From: Dyella sp. C9
Lineage (GTDB): Bacteria > Pseudomonadota > Gammaproteobacteria > Xanthomonadales > Rhodanobacteraceae
NCBI RefSeq assembly: GCF_003332825.1
Contig: NZ_QIRF01000003.1
Span: forward strand, 248,001 to 312,000
Length of the DNA stretch: 64,000 bases
Reading direction: 5' to 3'
Shown here: positions 1 to 9,892 of the stretch, in pieces
Layout: each line of letters opens with the position of its first letter
Numbering within the stretch: position 1 is the stretch's first letter
The notes under the pieces: generated by a model
What the model was told of the DNA's origin: nothing
Database searches by the model: none
What the model saw: only the letters and a program-made list of their open reading frames with translations
Translations under genes and position numbers: made by a program

Positions 1-2
1 CG

Positions 3-3000
3 GTGTACGCGCCCAACTCGACCAGTACGGCAACGCTCAATGCCGCACTGATGACCTACGGTGGCGGCACCACGGTGCCCTTTTCGAACTACCAGGGGAC
101 ATTCCAGGCCACGCCGATCATCACGATCGGCAACTGTGCCGGATTCTCATACGGCGGTAGCACCTGCAGCGGATCCGGCAGTTCCGGCATCGGTTATGGC
201 GTGATCAGCGAGGGACCCAGCGGCAACGACTACACGCCGATGGTGCCGTGGATCGCGCTTAGCGCTTCGGGTACCAATGTGCAGGGTGCCTCCAGCAGCT
301 GGGGCACCGGCCAGAAGATGCCCTCGTCGCAGTCGCAAACCCTGACCGTGAATGCCGGTGCCAATGGCTACATCGATTTCGATTCGTCCTACACGGTGGG
401 CCAGTCCGGTGTATGGACGGTGCAGACGCAAAAGGGCCTCAGCGATTTCCTCAATGCCTATGCCAGCAACAAGGGCACGCTGCTCTACGCCTACAATGCG
501 GGCAACAACAGTTACACCACGTACCAGGAGTCGGTGAGCAATGGCACGCTGGGGCTGACCGACGGCACCGGCAACACGCTGTACTACTACAACAGCAGCA
601 ACGGTTCGTATGAGCCCTTGCTGGGCCTGGTGCAGTCGGCTGGCTCCAGCCAGCTCATCGGCGCCAGCTACAACATCAACCAGAAGCAGATCGACCTCAA
701 CAGCGTCGAGGCCACCGGTGGCGGCCAGGCTACGTTGATCGGCCATGTGGTGAGCACGGGCGGTGGCAGCATCACCGTCAACAGCGGCTATGGCGAAGTG
801 TTGGTGGACAACACCACCGGCTTGCCGTTGCAGGTGAACAACATCGACACCGGCAAGGCATCGCCGGGCATGGTCACCATCGAAGACTATTCGCAGTTGA
901 TCGGCGGTTCGAATGTGCCCACCACCACCTGGTACGTCAGCGTGGATGGTGGTGCGACGCAGACCTTCACCAACAACCCGGGCGCCTACAACAGTGCGCA
1001 GAGCGGCGTGACATCGACGCTGGAATCGGCATCGGGCGTGCCGAGCATCGTGGAAGCCTCCAACACCAGCGGCGATGCCATCTATGCGTTGACGGAGAAT
1101 GGGGCGGCGCTGGCCAGTTATGCCCCGGCCCAAGGCCAGTACTACAACTACGGCATGTCCGCCACCGTGTTCCGTCCGACCTCCGGATTGCCCGCTGCCT
1201 ACACCGGATCGAGCTCCAGCACGGACTGGTCGTTCTACAACGCCCAGACCGGCCAGGCCGAAGATGGCGACCAGGCCTGGACGCCGTATTCGGGGTTCTC
1301 CAAGACGGCCAACGTGACACTGAGCAATGGCGCGCAATGGGCCGTGGGTATTTCCGGCAGCACGAGCAATCCCGTGCAGTCGATCTACGCAGGCGGGTGG
1401 GCGGTCTTTCATGGATGCAGCGGTAGCCTGGGCACAGGGTGCAATTACGGCACCACGGCCACCGTCTATGACGACGACACGACCTGGTACTCCTCCAAGA
1501 ACCCGGGTGGCTGGGGCTCGGCCTGGAATTTCCTGTATCCCGACTACGGCACGCTCAGCATCAACGTCACCCAGTCCGCTTCGCTGCCGATCGCGATCAA
1601 CTTCGCCACCTCCACCACCAACCGCGTGGAGATCGACTCCAACGCCAACATCCTGCTCAACGGCGTCATCTCCAACACCAACAACCCGGTGCAGAACGGC
1701 AACACCGCCTCAGGCGTGTCGGCCACGCCGGACACGCTGCTGGTGGCCACCAACGGTGGCAACATTCTCAGCACCAACCCGCAGCAGCAACTGATCTGGA
1801 CGCATGACCTGGCCATGATCACCGAAGGCGGCGGCAGCATCGGCACGTCGTCCAGGCCGATCAACGTGCAGATCACCGGTTACGGCAACACCGATACCGG
1901 CAACAGCGGCGTGGTCGATACCGGCAACGAAACCACGCTCGTGGCCGTGACCGACGGGTACACCAATACCAGCGCGACACCGGGCGATGGCAACGACGGC
2001 AGCATCAACCTCAACATCAATTCCGGCAGCAGCAACCAGCCGATCCTGGCGGTCGCGGGCGGCAAGGGCACGCAGGTTTACGGCAACGTCAACATCACCA
2101 GCACCGGTTCGCTGGTGAGCACCCGCGGCCCCGGCGTGAAGATTCCGGGCATGGCTTACCTGGGCTGCCTGCCGGCGGACATGGGCAGCGGCGCGTGTAC
2201 CGCGGATGCGACGGTGCAGGGCGCGATCGGCGGGCCGGAGGATATCGTCGGCGACGCGGTGAGCCTCACCAGCCAGCTGGGCAGCATCGTGGGCTCCCAG
2301 ACCATCAATGGCAGCCAGACCAGCGACCAGCCGCTGATGGTGCAGACCAACTTCTCGGCCGGCTCGGTCGATGCGCTCAATCTGCATGCCGCTGGCGACA
2401 TCGATGTCGCCAACGATGCCGGCGACTACGAAGTGGGCAGCGTGGTTTCCCAGCATGGCAACGTGATCATGGATGCCGAGAGGGGCGGCATCTACGACGC
2501 CAGCTCGCTGTCCGCTTCGGCCACGCTCAATCCCACGCAGGAAGAGGCGCTGTGGCAGCGCTTCGGTCTGGTGTCGGTCGATACCAACGGCAACGCCATC
2601 AACGCGCCCACCGCGGTGGACCAGGCCATCACCAGTCAGGTGAATGCCGCTTACAGCGAGTACATCGGCCTCATGGCCGAAGGCAGCTACAGCAACGGCA
2701 AGTACACCTTCGCCAAGACGCCGACGATGGGCCTGTTGCAGTCGTATTGGGCCTTGGTGGTGCAAGCCAGCAACGGCACCATCAGCGCTTCGGCCACGCC
2801 GGACCAGGCCGACGTGCAGAACTATCTGGCCGGCCGCATCGCCAGCGACATCTCGCTGTTCAGTCAGTGGATCAGCAGCTCCGGCGCGAGCTGGAACACG
2901 CAGAGCGAATTCACCACGCCCGGCGGTGGCTATGTATTTTCGCTTACGTCGGCACAGCAACAGTCGCTGGCGTCGCAGGCGTGGAGCGAGAACGCCTTGC

Positions 3001-6000
3001 TGTACAGCCTGAGCAGCGCCGGCATGCTCGCCGTACCCAGCACGGGTGGCACGGGTTCGGGCCTCACCACCACCACGGTCGGCACCAACTTCACGCCCAA
3101 CATCAGCGGTGTGAACGTGACGCTGCTGGCCAATGGCAAGAACAGCGGCCTCGGCCAGCTGGGTACGCCCATCACCATCGACGAAAGCGACCTGGCCACG
3201 CTCTACAGCACCGGTACGCTCGTCAACACGCTCGACAACAGCAACAATCCGGGCGTGTTGCAGGCATTGGCCAGCGCCAACACGCCCGGCGACATCACGG
3301 TGTACGACACCAACCACAACGTGATCAACAGCCAGCAACTGGCGCAACTGGCGGCCAACGCCACCTTGTCCAGCGTGGGTGCCACGGCTGGCGGCACCAC
3401 CATCGGTTCGATCGTGATCACGCAGATCGATCCGCTGTTCGTCGAGGTGACCGGCGATCTGGCCGGCAGGGCCAATGGCGCGGTTTACATCCAGGCGCAG
3501 GGCAACCTGGCGCTGGCCACACAGCGACAGGGTGACCAAGTCGTCCAGCTGTCGGGGCTCAGCTCCGGCCTGGACATGAACCTCACCGCCTCCGGCGGCA
3601 TCCAGGCCGACCCGGACGCCACATACTCGCCCAACGCCCAGGCGTTGCTGAACGTCGGCGGCAACCTGACCATCGCGGCCAACAACAACGTCGGCTTCGA
3701 CAGTTACGGTTTGGAGGCACTGACGGTCGACATCGCGGGCACGCTGAACAAGGGCTCGGCCGGCGGCAACCTCGCGCTGGAGCAAACCACCGGCAACCTG
3801 CTGGTGAACCAGGCCGTTGCCAACGACGACGTGCTGCTGCAATCGCGCAACGGCAGCATTTACGCGATCAACAATGTCACCAGCGTCGCGGGCAATCAGA
3901 TCACGTTCGACGCGCTGGACAACGTCGCCTACAACGGCACGCCTACGCTGGGCGCGATGTGGGTGCAGGAAACCGGCAGCAACCCGCTGCTCAAGGCCAC
4001 GGCGACCAACGGCATCGTGGACATCGCCACGGACACCGGCGATCTCGCCGTGGGCACGATCCAAAGCGGTGGCCAGATCACGCTGCTTTCCACGGTGGGC
4101 AGCCTCACTGCCCAACAGCTGACCTCCAACGATGCCGGCGTCAATGCCACCGGCTACCTGGATGCAGGGTTCAACGACGTGCAGGCGGCGGGCGGCGTGG
4201 TGCTCAATGCCACCACCGGTGCGCTGACCACCACCGGCACCATCGCCAGCAGCGGCACGCAAGCCGTCGGCGGCAGCAATGCCAACGACGACGTGGACCT
4301 CAACGGCGCCACTGGCGTGACGATCGGCGGCAATGTCTCCACCGGCAACGGCAACATCAATGCCACGCTGACCAACCTCACGGGCACCGGTACGCTGGAC
4401 ATCGGCCAAGGCGCTGCGTTGAGCGCGACCGGAGGCAACGTCGCCGTGAGTGCCGCGCAAACCGGCGATGCCGTGCAAATGGGCAGCGGCAGCAGCATCG
4501 CCGCCACTGGTACCGCCACGATCGGGTCCGGCGGCAATGTCGTGCTCGGCCTGGTGCAGAGCACCGATGCCAGCGATACCCCGTCCATCAGCATTGCCGC
4601 CGCTGGCAGCATCCAGGGCAATGGTGATCCGCTGAATGTGGAAGAACTCGCGGGCGGCAGCGTGTCGCTGCAATCGGTCAACGACACCGGCAGCGCATCG
4701 CATCCGCTGATCGTGAACGTCAATCCGGGCACGCTCGATGCCACCAGCACGCTAGGCAGCATCTACATCGATGCGCTGGGCAACCTCGACGCGCAAAGCA
4801 TTCGCGCCTATGGCAACGTCGGTCTCGCCGTGGCCGACACGCTGGACTTCACGCAGATCACCGCCGGCGGCAACGCCACGATCTCGGCCGCAACCATCGT
4901 CGGCAGCAACCTGGCCGCCGGTGGCACCGTGCATACCAACAGCACGGGTGCGACGACGCTGGGTACGGTGACCAGTGGTGGTGATCTGACCGCGACTGCC
5001 GGCACCGACCTCACGGCGGCCACGTTGAGCAGCGGTGGCAACGCCGCACTCACTGCCACCCAGGGTAATCTGCAAATCACCAACACCTTGGGCAGCGGCG
5101 GCAACACCACGCTCACCGCGGGTAACGACATCAATGTCAATGCGCTGACGGCGGGTGGCGCGCTGGTGAGCAACAGCGGTGGCGACACGACCATCACGCG
5201 AGGGACGGTGACGGGTACCAGCCAGTTCGGCGCGGGTGGCGACCTTGCCCTGGGCGACTTCACCGGTGGCAACAACCTCACGGCGCAGGCCACCGGCTCG
5301 ATCGACTTCGGCTCGGTGCTGTTGACCGGCGGATCGCTGCAGGCCAAGGCCGGTGGTGCGCTGGACGTCACCCAGCAGCTCGACGTGCAGCAGGGCAGCG
5401 CGACGCTGGCTGCGGGCGGCAACATGTCGTTGGCGACGGTGCAGACCGGCCAGTACCTCTCGGCGCAGGCCGGCGGTTTGCTACAGGCCAGCACGCTGGG
5501 TGTTGGGGGCAATGCGACGCTGCAATCGGGCGGCGACACCGACCTCGATACCGTCGCCATCGGGGGCAACCTGTCGGTGGACAGTGGTGGCAATACCAAC
5601 GTCGTGCAGGGCACGGTGGGCGGCAGCAGCCAGTTCACGGCGGGCGGCGACCTGACGCTGGGCAGCTTCACCGGTGGCAACAACCTCACGGCGCAGGCCG
5701 CCGGCTCGATCAGCTTCGGCTCGGTGCGACTCACCGGCGGATCGCTGCAGGCCCAGGCGGGTGGCACGCTGGATGTCACGCAGCAGCTCGACGTGCAGCA
5801 AGGCAGCGCGACACTGGCTGCGGGCAGCGACATGTCGCTGGCGACGGTGCAGACCGGCCAGGATCTCTCGGCGCAGGCCGCTGGCTCGCTGCAGGCGGGT
5901 ACGCTCAGCACCGGCGGCAACGGCTCGCTGCGTTCGGGTGCCGCCATGACCCTGGGTAGTGTCACCACCGGTGGCGACCTCGGCATGCTGGCCGGCCAGC

Positions 6001-7112
6001 AACTCGACTTCACCGCGCTCAGTGCCGGCGGTTCGGTCTCCGGGCAGTCGCAGCAGGCGGGCATCCAGGGCAACAGCGTGCAAGCCGGCAACGCCATCCA
6101 GTTCGTGGCGCCCGGCGACATCCGCGTGGGCACGCTGAACGCGGGCACCGACATCAACCTGCAGGCGGGCGGCATGGTGGTCACCCAGACCATGGCCGCG
6201 GGCCACGACGTGGTGGTGCAGTCCGGCGGTGACGCCGACCTGTACTCCACCACGGCCGGAAACGCGCTGGATGTGGACAGCGGGGCGGCGATCAACATGC
6301 ACGATGGCACAGCCGGCCACAGCATCGACCTGGCGGCGCAGCAGCTGGGCTTTACCTGGCTCACCGCACCGGACAGCATCACCTTGCTGGCGCGCGACGG
6401 CAGCATCCTCGGGGCCACGCTGACCACGCGCGACGCCTTCGTCGCCGCCAACGGCGATATCCAGCTGGATGCCGCCTATATCGGCGACCGCATCAACCTG
6501 CAGGCCAACAACATCAGCGCCTACGTGAAGCAGACCACCAGCGGCCAGCCGCTGTACTCGCTGCTCACCGGCTACCAGGGTGGCGTGGCAGGCAGGATCA
6601 CGGTGACCGCCGATGCACCAAAGGACTGGATGATCGATCGCCTGACCGCGGTGAATGCCGCACTGGCCACCACCGCGCCAAACGTGGATATCAGCTCGGC
6701 GCATATCGAGCAGACCATGTCGGTGAAGACGCCCGATGCCTACGTGTGGATGAACCAGCACAGCGCGATCCTGGTGCCGGCCACGGTGCAACTGATGCAG
6801 CCGACCTACGACTTCCAGCTGCACCAGGACGGCATCGCCACGCTGACCGACGCCTTCATCATCCGCTACAGCTTCGGTGACGACACGACGACGCCCGACT
6901 ACGTCGCGCCGCATGACTGGCTCGCGCCGAACTACCTCGGCGAGAGCGCGCTGCGCTTTAACGGCCGCATGCTCACCGAACAGACCGAAGATCGTGGCGA
7001 TGATCAGGTCGATCCGCATCCTACGCCGGCATGGACCCATACCGACCCCAGCCAGCTGGTGCGCCCGTCGGATGTCCACGAAGCCGCCGTCAACATCAAT
7101 GCTCCGGAGTGA
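3..7112 (+). CDS. TpsA-type filamentous haemagglutinin-like exoprotein (5' end off window)
   Basis: This is the C-terminal part (about 2369 residues) of a very large secreted beta-helical protein. The frame is open to the left edge, so the signal peptide and the TPS secretion domain lie outside the window. The visible part is rich in Gly, Thr, Ser, Asn and Ala, has very few cysteines, and is built of short repeated strands of the type GGNxTLxAGxDL, as in FhaB-like exoproteins. An almost exact internal duplication sits near residues 1708-1979. The last 150 residues are less repetitive and more charged. There is no C-terminal autotransporter barrel, which fits two-partner secretion. A TpsB gene starts 8 bases after the stop. 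Likely role is adhesion or biofilm formation; the target is unknown. Confidence 0.85.
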   Translation: MYAPNSTSTATLNAALMTYGGGTTVPFSNYQGTFQATPIITIGNCAGFSYGGSTCSGSGSSGIGYGVISEGPSGNDYTPMVPWIALSASGTNVQGASSSWGTGQKMPSSQSQTLTVNAGANGYIDFDSSYTVGQSGVWTVQTQKGLSDFLNAYASNKGTLLYAYNAGNNSYTTYQESVSNGTLGLTDGTGNTLYYYNSSNGSYEPLLGLVQSAGSSQLIGASYNINQKQIDLNSVEATGGGQATLIGHVVSTGGGSITVNSGYGEVLVDNTTGLPLQVNNIDTGKASPGMVTIEDYSQLIGGSNVPTTTWYVSVDGGATQTFTNNPGAYNSAQSGVTSTLESASGVPSIVEASNTSGDAIYALTENGAALASYAPAQGQYYNYGMSATVFRPTSGLPAAYTGSSSSTDWSFYNAQTGQAEDGDQAWTPYSGFSKTANVTLSNGAQWAVGISGSTSNPVQSIYAGGWAVFHGCSGSLGTGCNYGTTATVYDDDTTWYSSKNPGGWGSAWNFLYPDYGTLSINVTQSASLPIAINFATSTTNRVEIDSNANILLNGVISNTNNPVQNGNTASGVSATPDTLLVATNGGNILSTNPQQQLIWTHDLAMITEGGGSIGTSSRPINVQITGYGNTDTGNSGVVDTGNETTLVAVTDGYTNTSATPGDGNDGSINLNINSGSSNQPILAVAGGKGTQVYGNVNITSTGSLVSTRGPGVKIPGMAYLGCLPADMGSGACTADATVQGAIGGPEDIVGDAVSLTSQLGSIVGSQTINGSQTSDQPLMVQTNFSAGSVDALNLHAAGDIDVANDAGDYEVGSVVSQHGNVIMDAERGGIYDASSLSASATLNPTQEEALWQRFGLVSVDTNGNAINAPTAVDQAITSQVNAAYSEYIGLMAEGSYSNGKYTFAKTPTMGLLQSYWALVVQASNGTISASATPDQADVQNYLAGRIASDISLFSQWISSSGASWNTQSEFTTPGGGYVFSLTSAQQQSLASQAWSENALLYSLSSAGMLAVPSTGGTGSGLTTTTVGTNFTPNISGVNVTLLANGKNSGLGQLGTPITIDESDLATLYSTGTLVNTLDNSNNPGVLQALASANTPGDITVYDTNHNVINSQQLAQLAANATLSSVGATAGGTTIGSIVITQIDPLFVEVTGDLAGRANGAVYIQAQGNLALATQRQGDQVVQLSGLSSGLDMNLTASGGIQADPDATYSPNAQALLNVGGNLTIAANNNVGFDSYGLEALTVDIAGTLNKGSAGGNLALEQTTGNLLVNQAVANDDVLLQSRNGSIYAINNVTSVAGNQITFDALDNVAYNGTPTLGAMWVQETGSNPLLKATATNGIVDIATDTGDLAVGTIQSGGQITLLSTVGSLTAQQLTSNDAGVNATGYLDAGFNDVQAAGGVVLNATTGALTTTGTIASSGTQAVGGSNANDDVDLNGATGVTIGGNVSTGNGNINATLTNLTGTGTLDIGQGAALSATGGNVAVSAAQTGDAVQMGSGSSIAATGTATIGSGGNVVLGLVQSTDASDTPSISIAAAGSIQGNGDPLNVEELAGGSVSLQSVNDTGSASHPLIVNVNPGTLDATSTLGSIYIDALGNLDAQSIRAYGNVGLAVADTLDFTQITAGGNATISAATIVGSNLAAGGTVHTNSTGATTLGTVTSGGDLTATAGTDLTAATLSSGGNAALTATQGNLQITNTLGSGGNTTLTAGNDINVNALTAGGALVSNSGGDTTITRGTVTGTSQFGAGGDLALGDFTGGNNLTAQATGSIDFGSVLLTGGSLQAKAGGALDVTQQLDVQQGSATLAAGGNMSLATVQTGQYLSAQAGGLLQASTLGVGGNATLQSGGDTDLDTVAIGGNLSVDSGGNTNVVQGTVGGSSQFTAGGDLTLGSFTGGNNLTAQAAGSISFGSVRLTGGSLQAQAGGTLDVTQQLDVQQGSATLAAGSDMSLATVQTGQDLSAQAAGSLQAGTLSTGGNGSLRSGAAMTLGSVTTGGDLGMLAGQQLDFTALSAGGSVSGQSQQAGIQGNSVQAGNAIQFVAPGDIRVGTLNAGTDINLQAGGMVVTQTMAAGHDVVVQSGGDADLYSTTAGNALDVDSGAAINMHDGTAGHSIDLAAQQLGFTWLTAPDSITLLARDGSILGATLTTRDAFVAANGDIQLDAAYIGDRINLQANNISAYVKQTTSGQPLYSLLTGYQGGVAGRITVTADAPKDWMIDRLTAVNAALATTAPNVDISSAHIEQTMSVKTPDAYVWMNQHSAILVPATVQLMQPTYDFQLHQDGIATLTDAFIIRYSFGDDTTTPDYVAPHDWLAPNYLGESALRFNGRMLTEQTEDRGDDQVDPHPTPAWTHTDPSQLVRPSDVHEAAVNINAPE
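5125..5940 (+). repeat. 408-bp in-frame tandem duplication inside tpsA
   Basis: Two copies with a period of 408 bases (136 codons) lie head to tail; the shared GCCAGTTC core is at 5221 and again at 5629. Long stretches in the middle of each copy are nearly identical, for example the segment coding TLDVTQQLDVQQGSATLAAG, while the edges are more diverged. The period is a multiple of three, so the frame is kept. Exact outer borders are uncertain. Confidence 0.8.
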
Positions 7113-7120
7113 AACGATAC

Positions 7121-8785
7121 ATGCAGGGATACAGGGGAGCGGCGCCGTGGCGCCGCGTGGTGATGAGTGCGGCGCTGGCGGCAGGATGCGGCAGCGGAGT
7201 CCTAGGCACGATGCCGGTCCAGGCGCAGACGCAGTCGCAGGTGACTCCCAGCACATTGCAGAATGATGCCCAGCGCCAGCAACGCTACTACCAGCAGCAA
7301 CAGGCGCCCGCACCGGTGCCGCCCACCGACCCGCTGCAGCAACCGGCCGCACCGGCATCGAGTGCGGCCAAGGCGCACGCCACCAGCCGTTTCATGCTCA
7401 GGCACGTGGAGTTCACGCCGTCGGCCCTGCTGAAGCCGGCGGACCTGGCGGCCGCGGTGAAGCCCTACGAGGGCAGGGAGGTCGATGGCGCCGAACTGGC
7501 CCGGATGCTCGATGCGGTGAACGACCTGTACCGCGCGCGCAAGATCACCACGGCACGCGCATTCCTCAAGAACCAGCCGGTGGTCGACGGCGTGGTGCAT
7601 GTGGAGTTGATCGAGGGACGGCTGGGCAAGGTCGCCGTCAAGGGCAAGCGGCACGTCAGTGACCACTACCTGGCCCGGCGCCTGGACCTGAAGGAAGGCG
7701 AGGTCATCGATCCCGAGCAGTTGCGCGACAACCTGGTGACGCTCAACCGGACCACCGACCTGCAGGCGCAGGCGGTGCTGCAACCGGGTGCCTCGCGCGG
7801 CCTCACCGACGTGGAGCTGGATGTGCAGGAGCCGAGCCGGTATGCGCTCGACGCCTTCGTCGACAATGGCGGCGTGGACAATACCGGGCGCAATCGCATC
7901 GGCCTGCAGGGGCATGTGTACAGCCTGCTCGGCATCGATGACATGCTGGACGGCAACGTGGCGCACTCCAGCGGCGGCAACGACGGCTCGGTGTCCTATT
8001 CCGTGCCATTGTTCCCGAACAACGGGCGGCTGGGCATCAGCTACTCGCACAGCCAGATCAACGTGCTCGACGAGGCCTTCCGCAACATCAACATCCAGGG
8101 CACCTCGTCGGTGACCTCGCTCAACTACAACCAGCCCCTGATCGCGACCCTGGACTGGCTGTTCAGCGGGATCGGTTCCTATTCGATCACCGACTCGACC
8201 ACGCAGATCAGCGGGCAGGACATCGCCGATACACGCACCTATGCGTGGACACTGGGTGCCAGCCTGGCTCATCAGTCCGACGGACAGCGCTGGAACGCGA
8301 CGCAGCTGGTGACACGCGTGCACTCCGATGAGCCCATGCTGGGCAAGACCGATTTCACCATCGCGCCGGGCAGCGCGTACTTCATCCAGCGCCTGGGCCA
8401 GTCGCGCTGGGCGTTGCGCGCCGACCTGGGCTGGCAGTTCAGTTCAGGCTACCACGTGCCATCGGCCAACCTGTTCCAGATCGGCGGCCCCGGCAGCGTG
8501 CGCGGCTACGAGCGCGGCGTGTTGTCCGGCGCGCGCGGCTATTACGCCGACCTCGAATTGCATCGCTCCGTCGGCGAACGACTGGACCTGTTCGGCTTCG
8601 TCGACCATGGCGAAGTGTTCGCAGCGTTCCCCAGCAGCCAGCAGATCACCGGCGCCGGCGTCGGTGGCAGCTACAACTGGCGTTGGATCACCGCATCGGC
8701 CGATGTCGCCAAGCCGTTCGAGACGGTGGTGCCGGACCAGGACAGCGTGCGCGTCGACTTCCGCCTGACCGTGCACTTCGAATAG
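7121..8785 (+). CDS. TpsB/FhaC-type outer-membrane transporter with POTRA domain
   Basis: This 554-residue protein exports the upstream exoprotein across the outer membrane. Residues 1 to about 30 form a signal peptide ending near PVQAQ. A Gln/Pro-rich linker follows, then POTRA-type domains at about residues 85-235, then a 16-strand-type barrel. The family loop-6 motif is present as VRGYERG, followed by the ARGYYADLEL strand, and the protein ends in a Phe-rich strand (VHFE). The ATG at 7121 was chosen because GGAG lies 11 bases upstream and a signal peptide follows. A GTG at 7109 overlaps the tpsA stop but has no ribosome binding site. The adjacent gene order tpsA-tpsB is typical for the system. 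Confidence 0.9.
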   Translation: MQGYRGAAPWRRVVMSAALAAGCGSGVLGTMPVQAQTQSQVTPSTLQNDAQRQQRYYQQQQAPAPVPPTDPLQQPAAPASSAAKAHATSRFMLRHVEFTPSALLKPADLAAAVKPYEGREVDGAELARMLDAVNDLYRARKITTARAFLKNQPVVDGVVHVELIEGRLGKVAVKGKRHVSDHYLARRLDLKEGEVIDPEQLRDNLVTLNRTTDLQAQAVLQPGASRGLTDVELDVQEPSRYALDAFVDNGGVDNTGRNRIGLQGHVYSLLGIDDMLDGNVAHSSGGNDGSVSYSVPLFPNNGRLGISYSHSQINVLDEAFRNINIQGTSSVTSLNYNQPLIATLDWLFSGIGSYSITDSTTQISGQDIADTRTYAWTLGASLAHQSDGQRWNATQLVTRVHSDEPMLGKTDFTIAPGSAYFIQRLGQSRWALRADLGWQFSSGYHVPSANLFQIGGPGSVRGYERGVLSGARGYYADLELHRSVGERLDLFGFVDHGEVFAAFPSSQQITGAGVGGSYNWRWITASADVAKPFETVVPDQDSVRVDFRLTVHFE

Positions 8786-8852
8786 CTATCGCCGTGTGCG
8801 TGAAGGCCCCACCCCGGTGCATCGTGCCGGGGCGGCTGCGCCAGGCTACGCG

Positions 8853-9428
8853 TCAGTCGTTGACGCGGCGAAGCAGGTCAGTCCAGGCCGGCGTCTCGCG
8901 CAGCCCGGCGAAGGGAACCACCAGCCCGGGCGGAACGGTCGGCGGCTGCAGTTCCTTCTGCCATACGCCCACGTCCCACCATTGGCCCAGCTTGTAGCCG
9001 GAACTGCGCCACACGCCGGCGGGGCTGAAGCCCATCGCCTCGTGCATGGTCACGCTGACGTCACCGGGCAAGGTGATCACGCCGACGGCCTGGTTGATGC
9101 CCTGCAGGGTCATCGCCTCCAGCAGGACGGCGTACAGGCGGCGGGCAATGCCGCGGCGGCGTGCATCGGCGTGCACGTAGATCGAGGTCTCGGCGATCCA
9201 GTCGTAGGCCGCGCGTTCGCGGAAGCGACTGGCATAGGCGTAGGCCAGCACGCGGCCGTCCTGCTCCCACACCAGCCAGGGATACTGGCGCAGGCGCGTG
9301 GTGATGCGCTCGCGCATGGCATCGACGCCAGGCGGTTCGGTCTCGAAGGTCTCCACGCCGTGCAGCACCGACGGCACGTAGATGTCGTGGATGGCGGCGG
9401 CGTCGTCGGCATGGGCAATGCGGATCAT
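8853..9428 (-). CDS. GNAT N-acetyltransferase, phosphinothricin-acetyltransferase/YncA type
   Basis: A 191-residue acetyl-CoA-dependent N-acyltransferase. The fold is recognisable from the N-terminal IRIAHADDAAAIHDIY start, the YASRFRERAAYDWIAETSIY core strand and the acetyl-CoA-binding loop HADARRRGIARRLY near residues 97-110. This arrangement is seen in bar/pat and in the amino-acid acyltransferase MnaT (YncA). The substrate could be a small amine, methionine sulfoximine or a phosphinothricin-like compound; sequence alone does not decide. It is the last gene of a leftward run, and its ATG overlaps the stop of the preceding GNAT gene by four bases, so translation is probably coupled. Confidence 0.85.
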   Translation of the reverse strand: MIRIAHADDAAAIHDIYVPSVLHGVETFETEPPGVDAMRERITTRLRQYPWLVWEQDGRVLAYAYASRFRERAAYDWIAETSIYVHADARRRGIARRLYAVLLEAMTLQGINQAVGVITLPGDVSVTMHEAMGFSPAGVWRSSGYKLGQWWDVGVWQKELQPPTVPPGLVVPFAGLRETPAWTDLLRRVND

Positions 9429-9892
9429 GCGAGCAGTTTCTCCATGCAGATGCTGCGGGGATTGGCGTGGTGTTCGCCAAAGGGCGGGCAGCGACGATAG
9501 CCCGCGCGTTCGTACAGTTCCAGGGCCTCGGTCTGCGCCGTGCCGGTCTCCAGCCGGATAAGCTGGCCGCCGCCCTGGCGGACCTTGTCTTCCAGCGCGT
9601 CGAGCAACTGCTTGCCCAGGCCAAGGCCGCGGCAGGCGGGCAGCACGTACATGCGCTTCACCTCCACGTAGCCCTCATGCCAGACACAGGCCCCGCAGGC
9701 CACCGGCGTGCCGTCGACGCGGGCGGTGAGGAAAGTGACGTTGGGTCGCTTGAGTTCATCCACCGCCAGCGGGCGGATATTGGCGGTGGGGTAGAGCTCG
9801 GCCAGATAGCCGTCCAGTTGCCTGATCAGCGGCGTGACATCAGGCGAGTCCGGATCGTCGATCTCGAAATGCAGGGTAGGGGTGTTCGCCAT
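9425..9892 (-). CDS. GNAT N-acetyltransferase
   Basis: A 155-residue GNAT enzyme. The acetyl-CoA loop reads YVLPACRGLGLGKQLL at about residues 90-105, and a Tyr-containing C-terminal segment (ALELYERAGYRRC) follows, as in YsnE/PhnO-like acetyltransferases. The frame is open further upstream, but the ATG at 9892 was chosen because it shares one base with the stop of the upstream YdeI gene (TGATG) and begins the conserved fold. The next gene, also a GNAT, overlaps by four bases. The substrate is not predictable. Confidence 0.85.
   Translation of the reverse strand: MANTPTLHFEIDDPDSPDVTPLIRQLDGYLAELYPTANIRPLAVDELKRPNVTFLTARVDGTPVACGACVWHEGYVEVKRMYVLPACRGLGLGKQLLDALEDKVRQGGGQLIRLETGTAQTEALELYERAGYRRCPPFGEHHANPRSICMEKLLA

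Noticed and set aside
1710..4703. A 997-codon open frame on the minus strand inside tpsA
   Set aside because: It is rich in His, Arg, Ala and Gly without any domain, has no ribosome binding site, and arises from high third-position GC opposite the real gene.
8811..8835. GC-rich hairpin (CCCCGG and CCGGGG arms) between tpsB and the GNAT gene
   Set aside because: The stem is only six bases and no T-run follows on either strand, so a terminator call is not supported.
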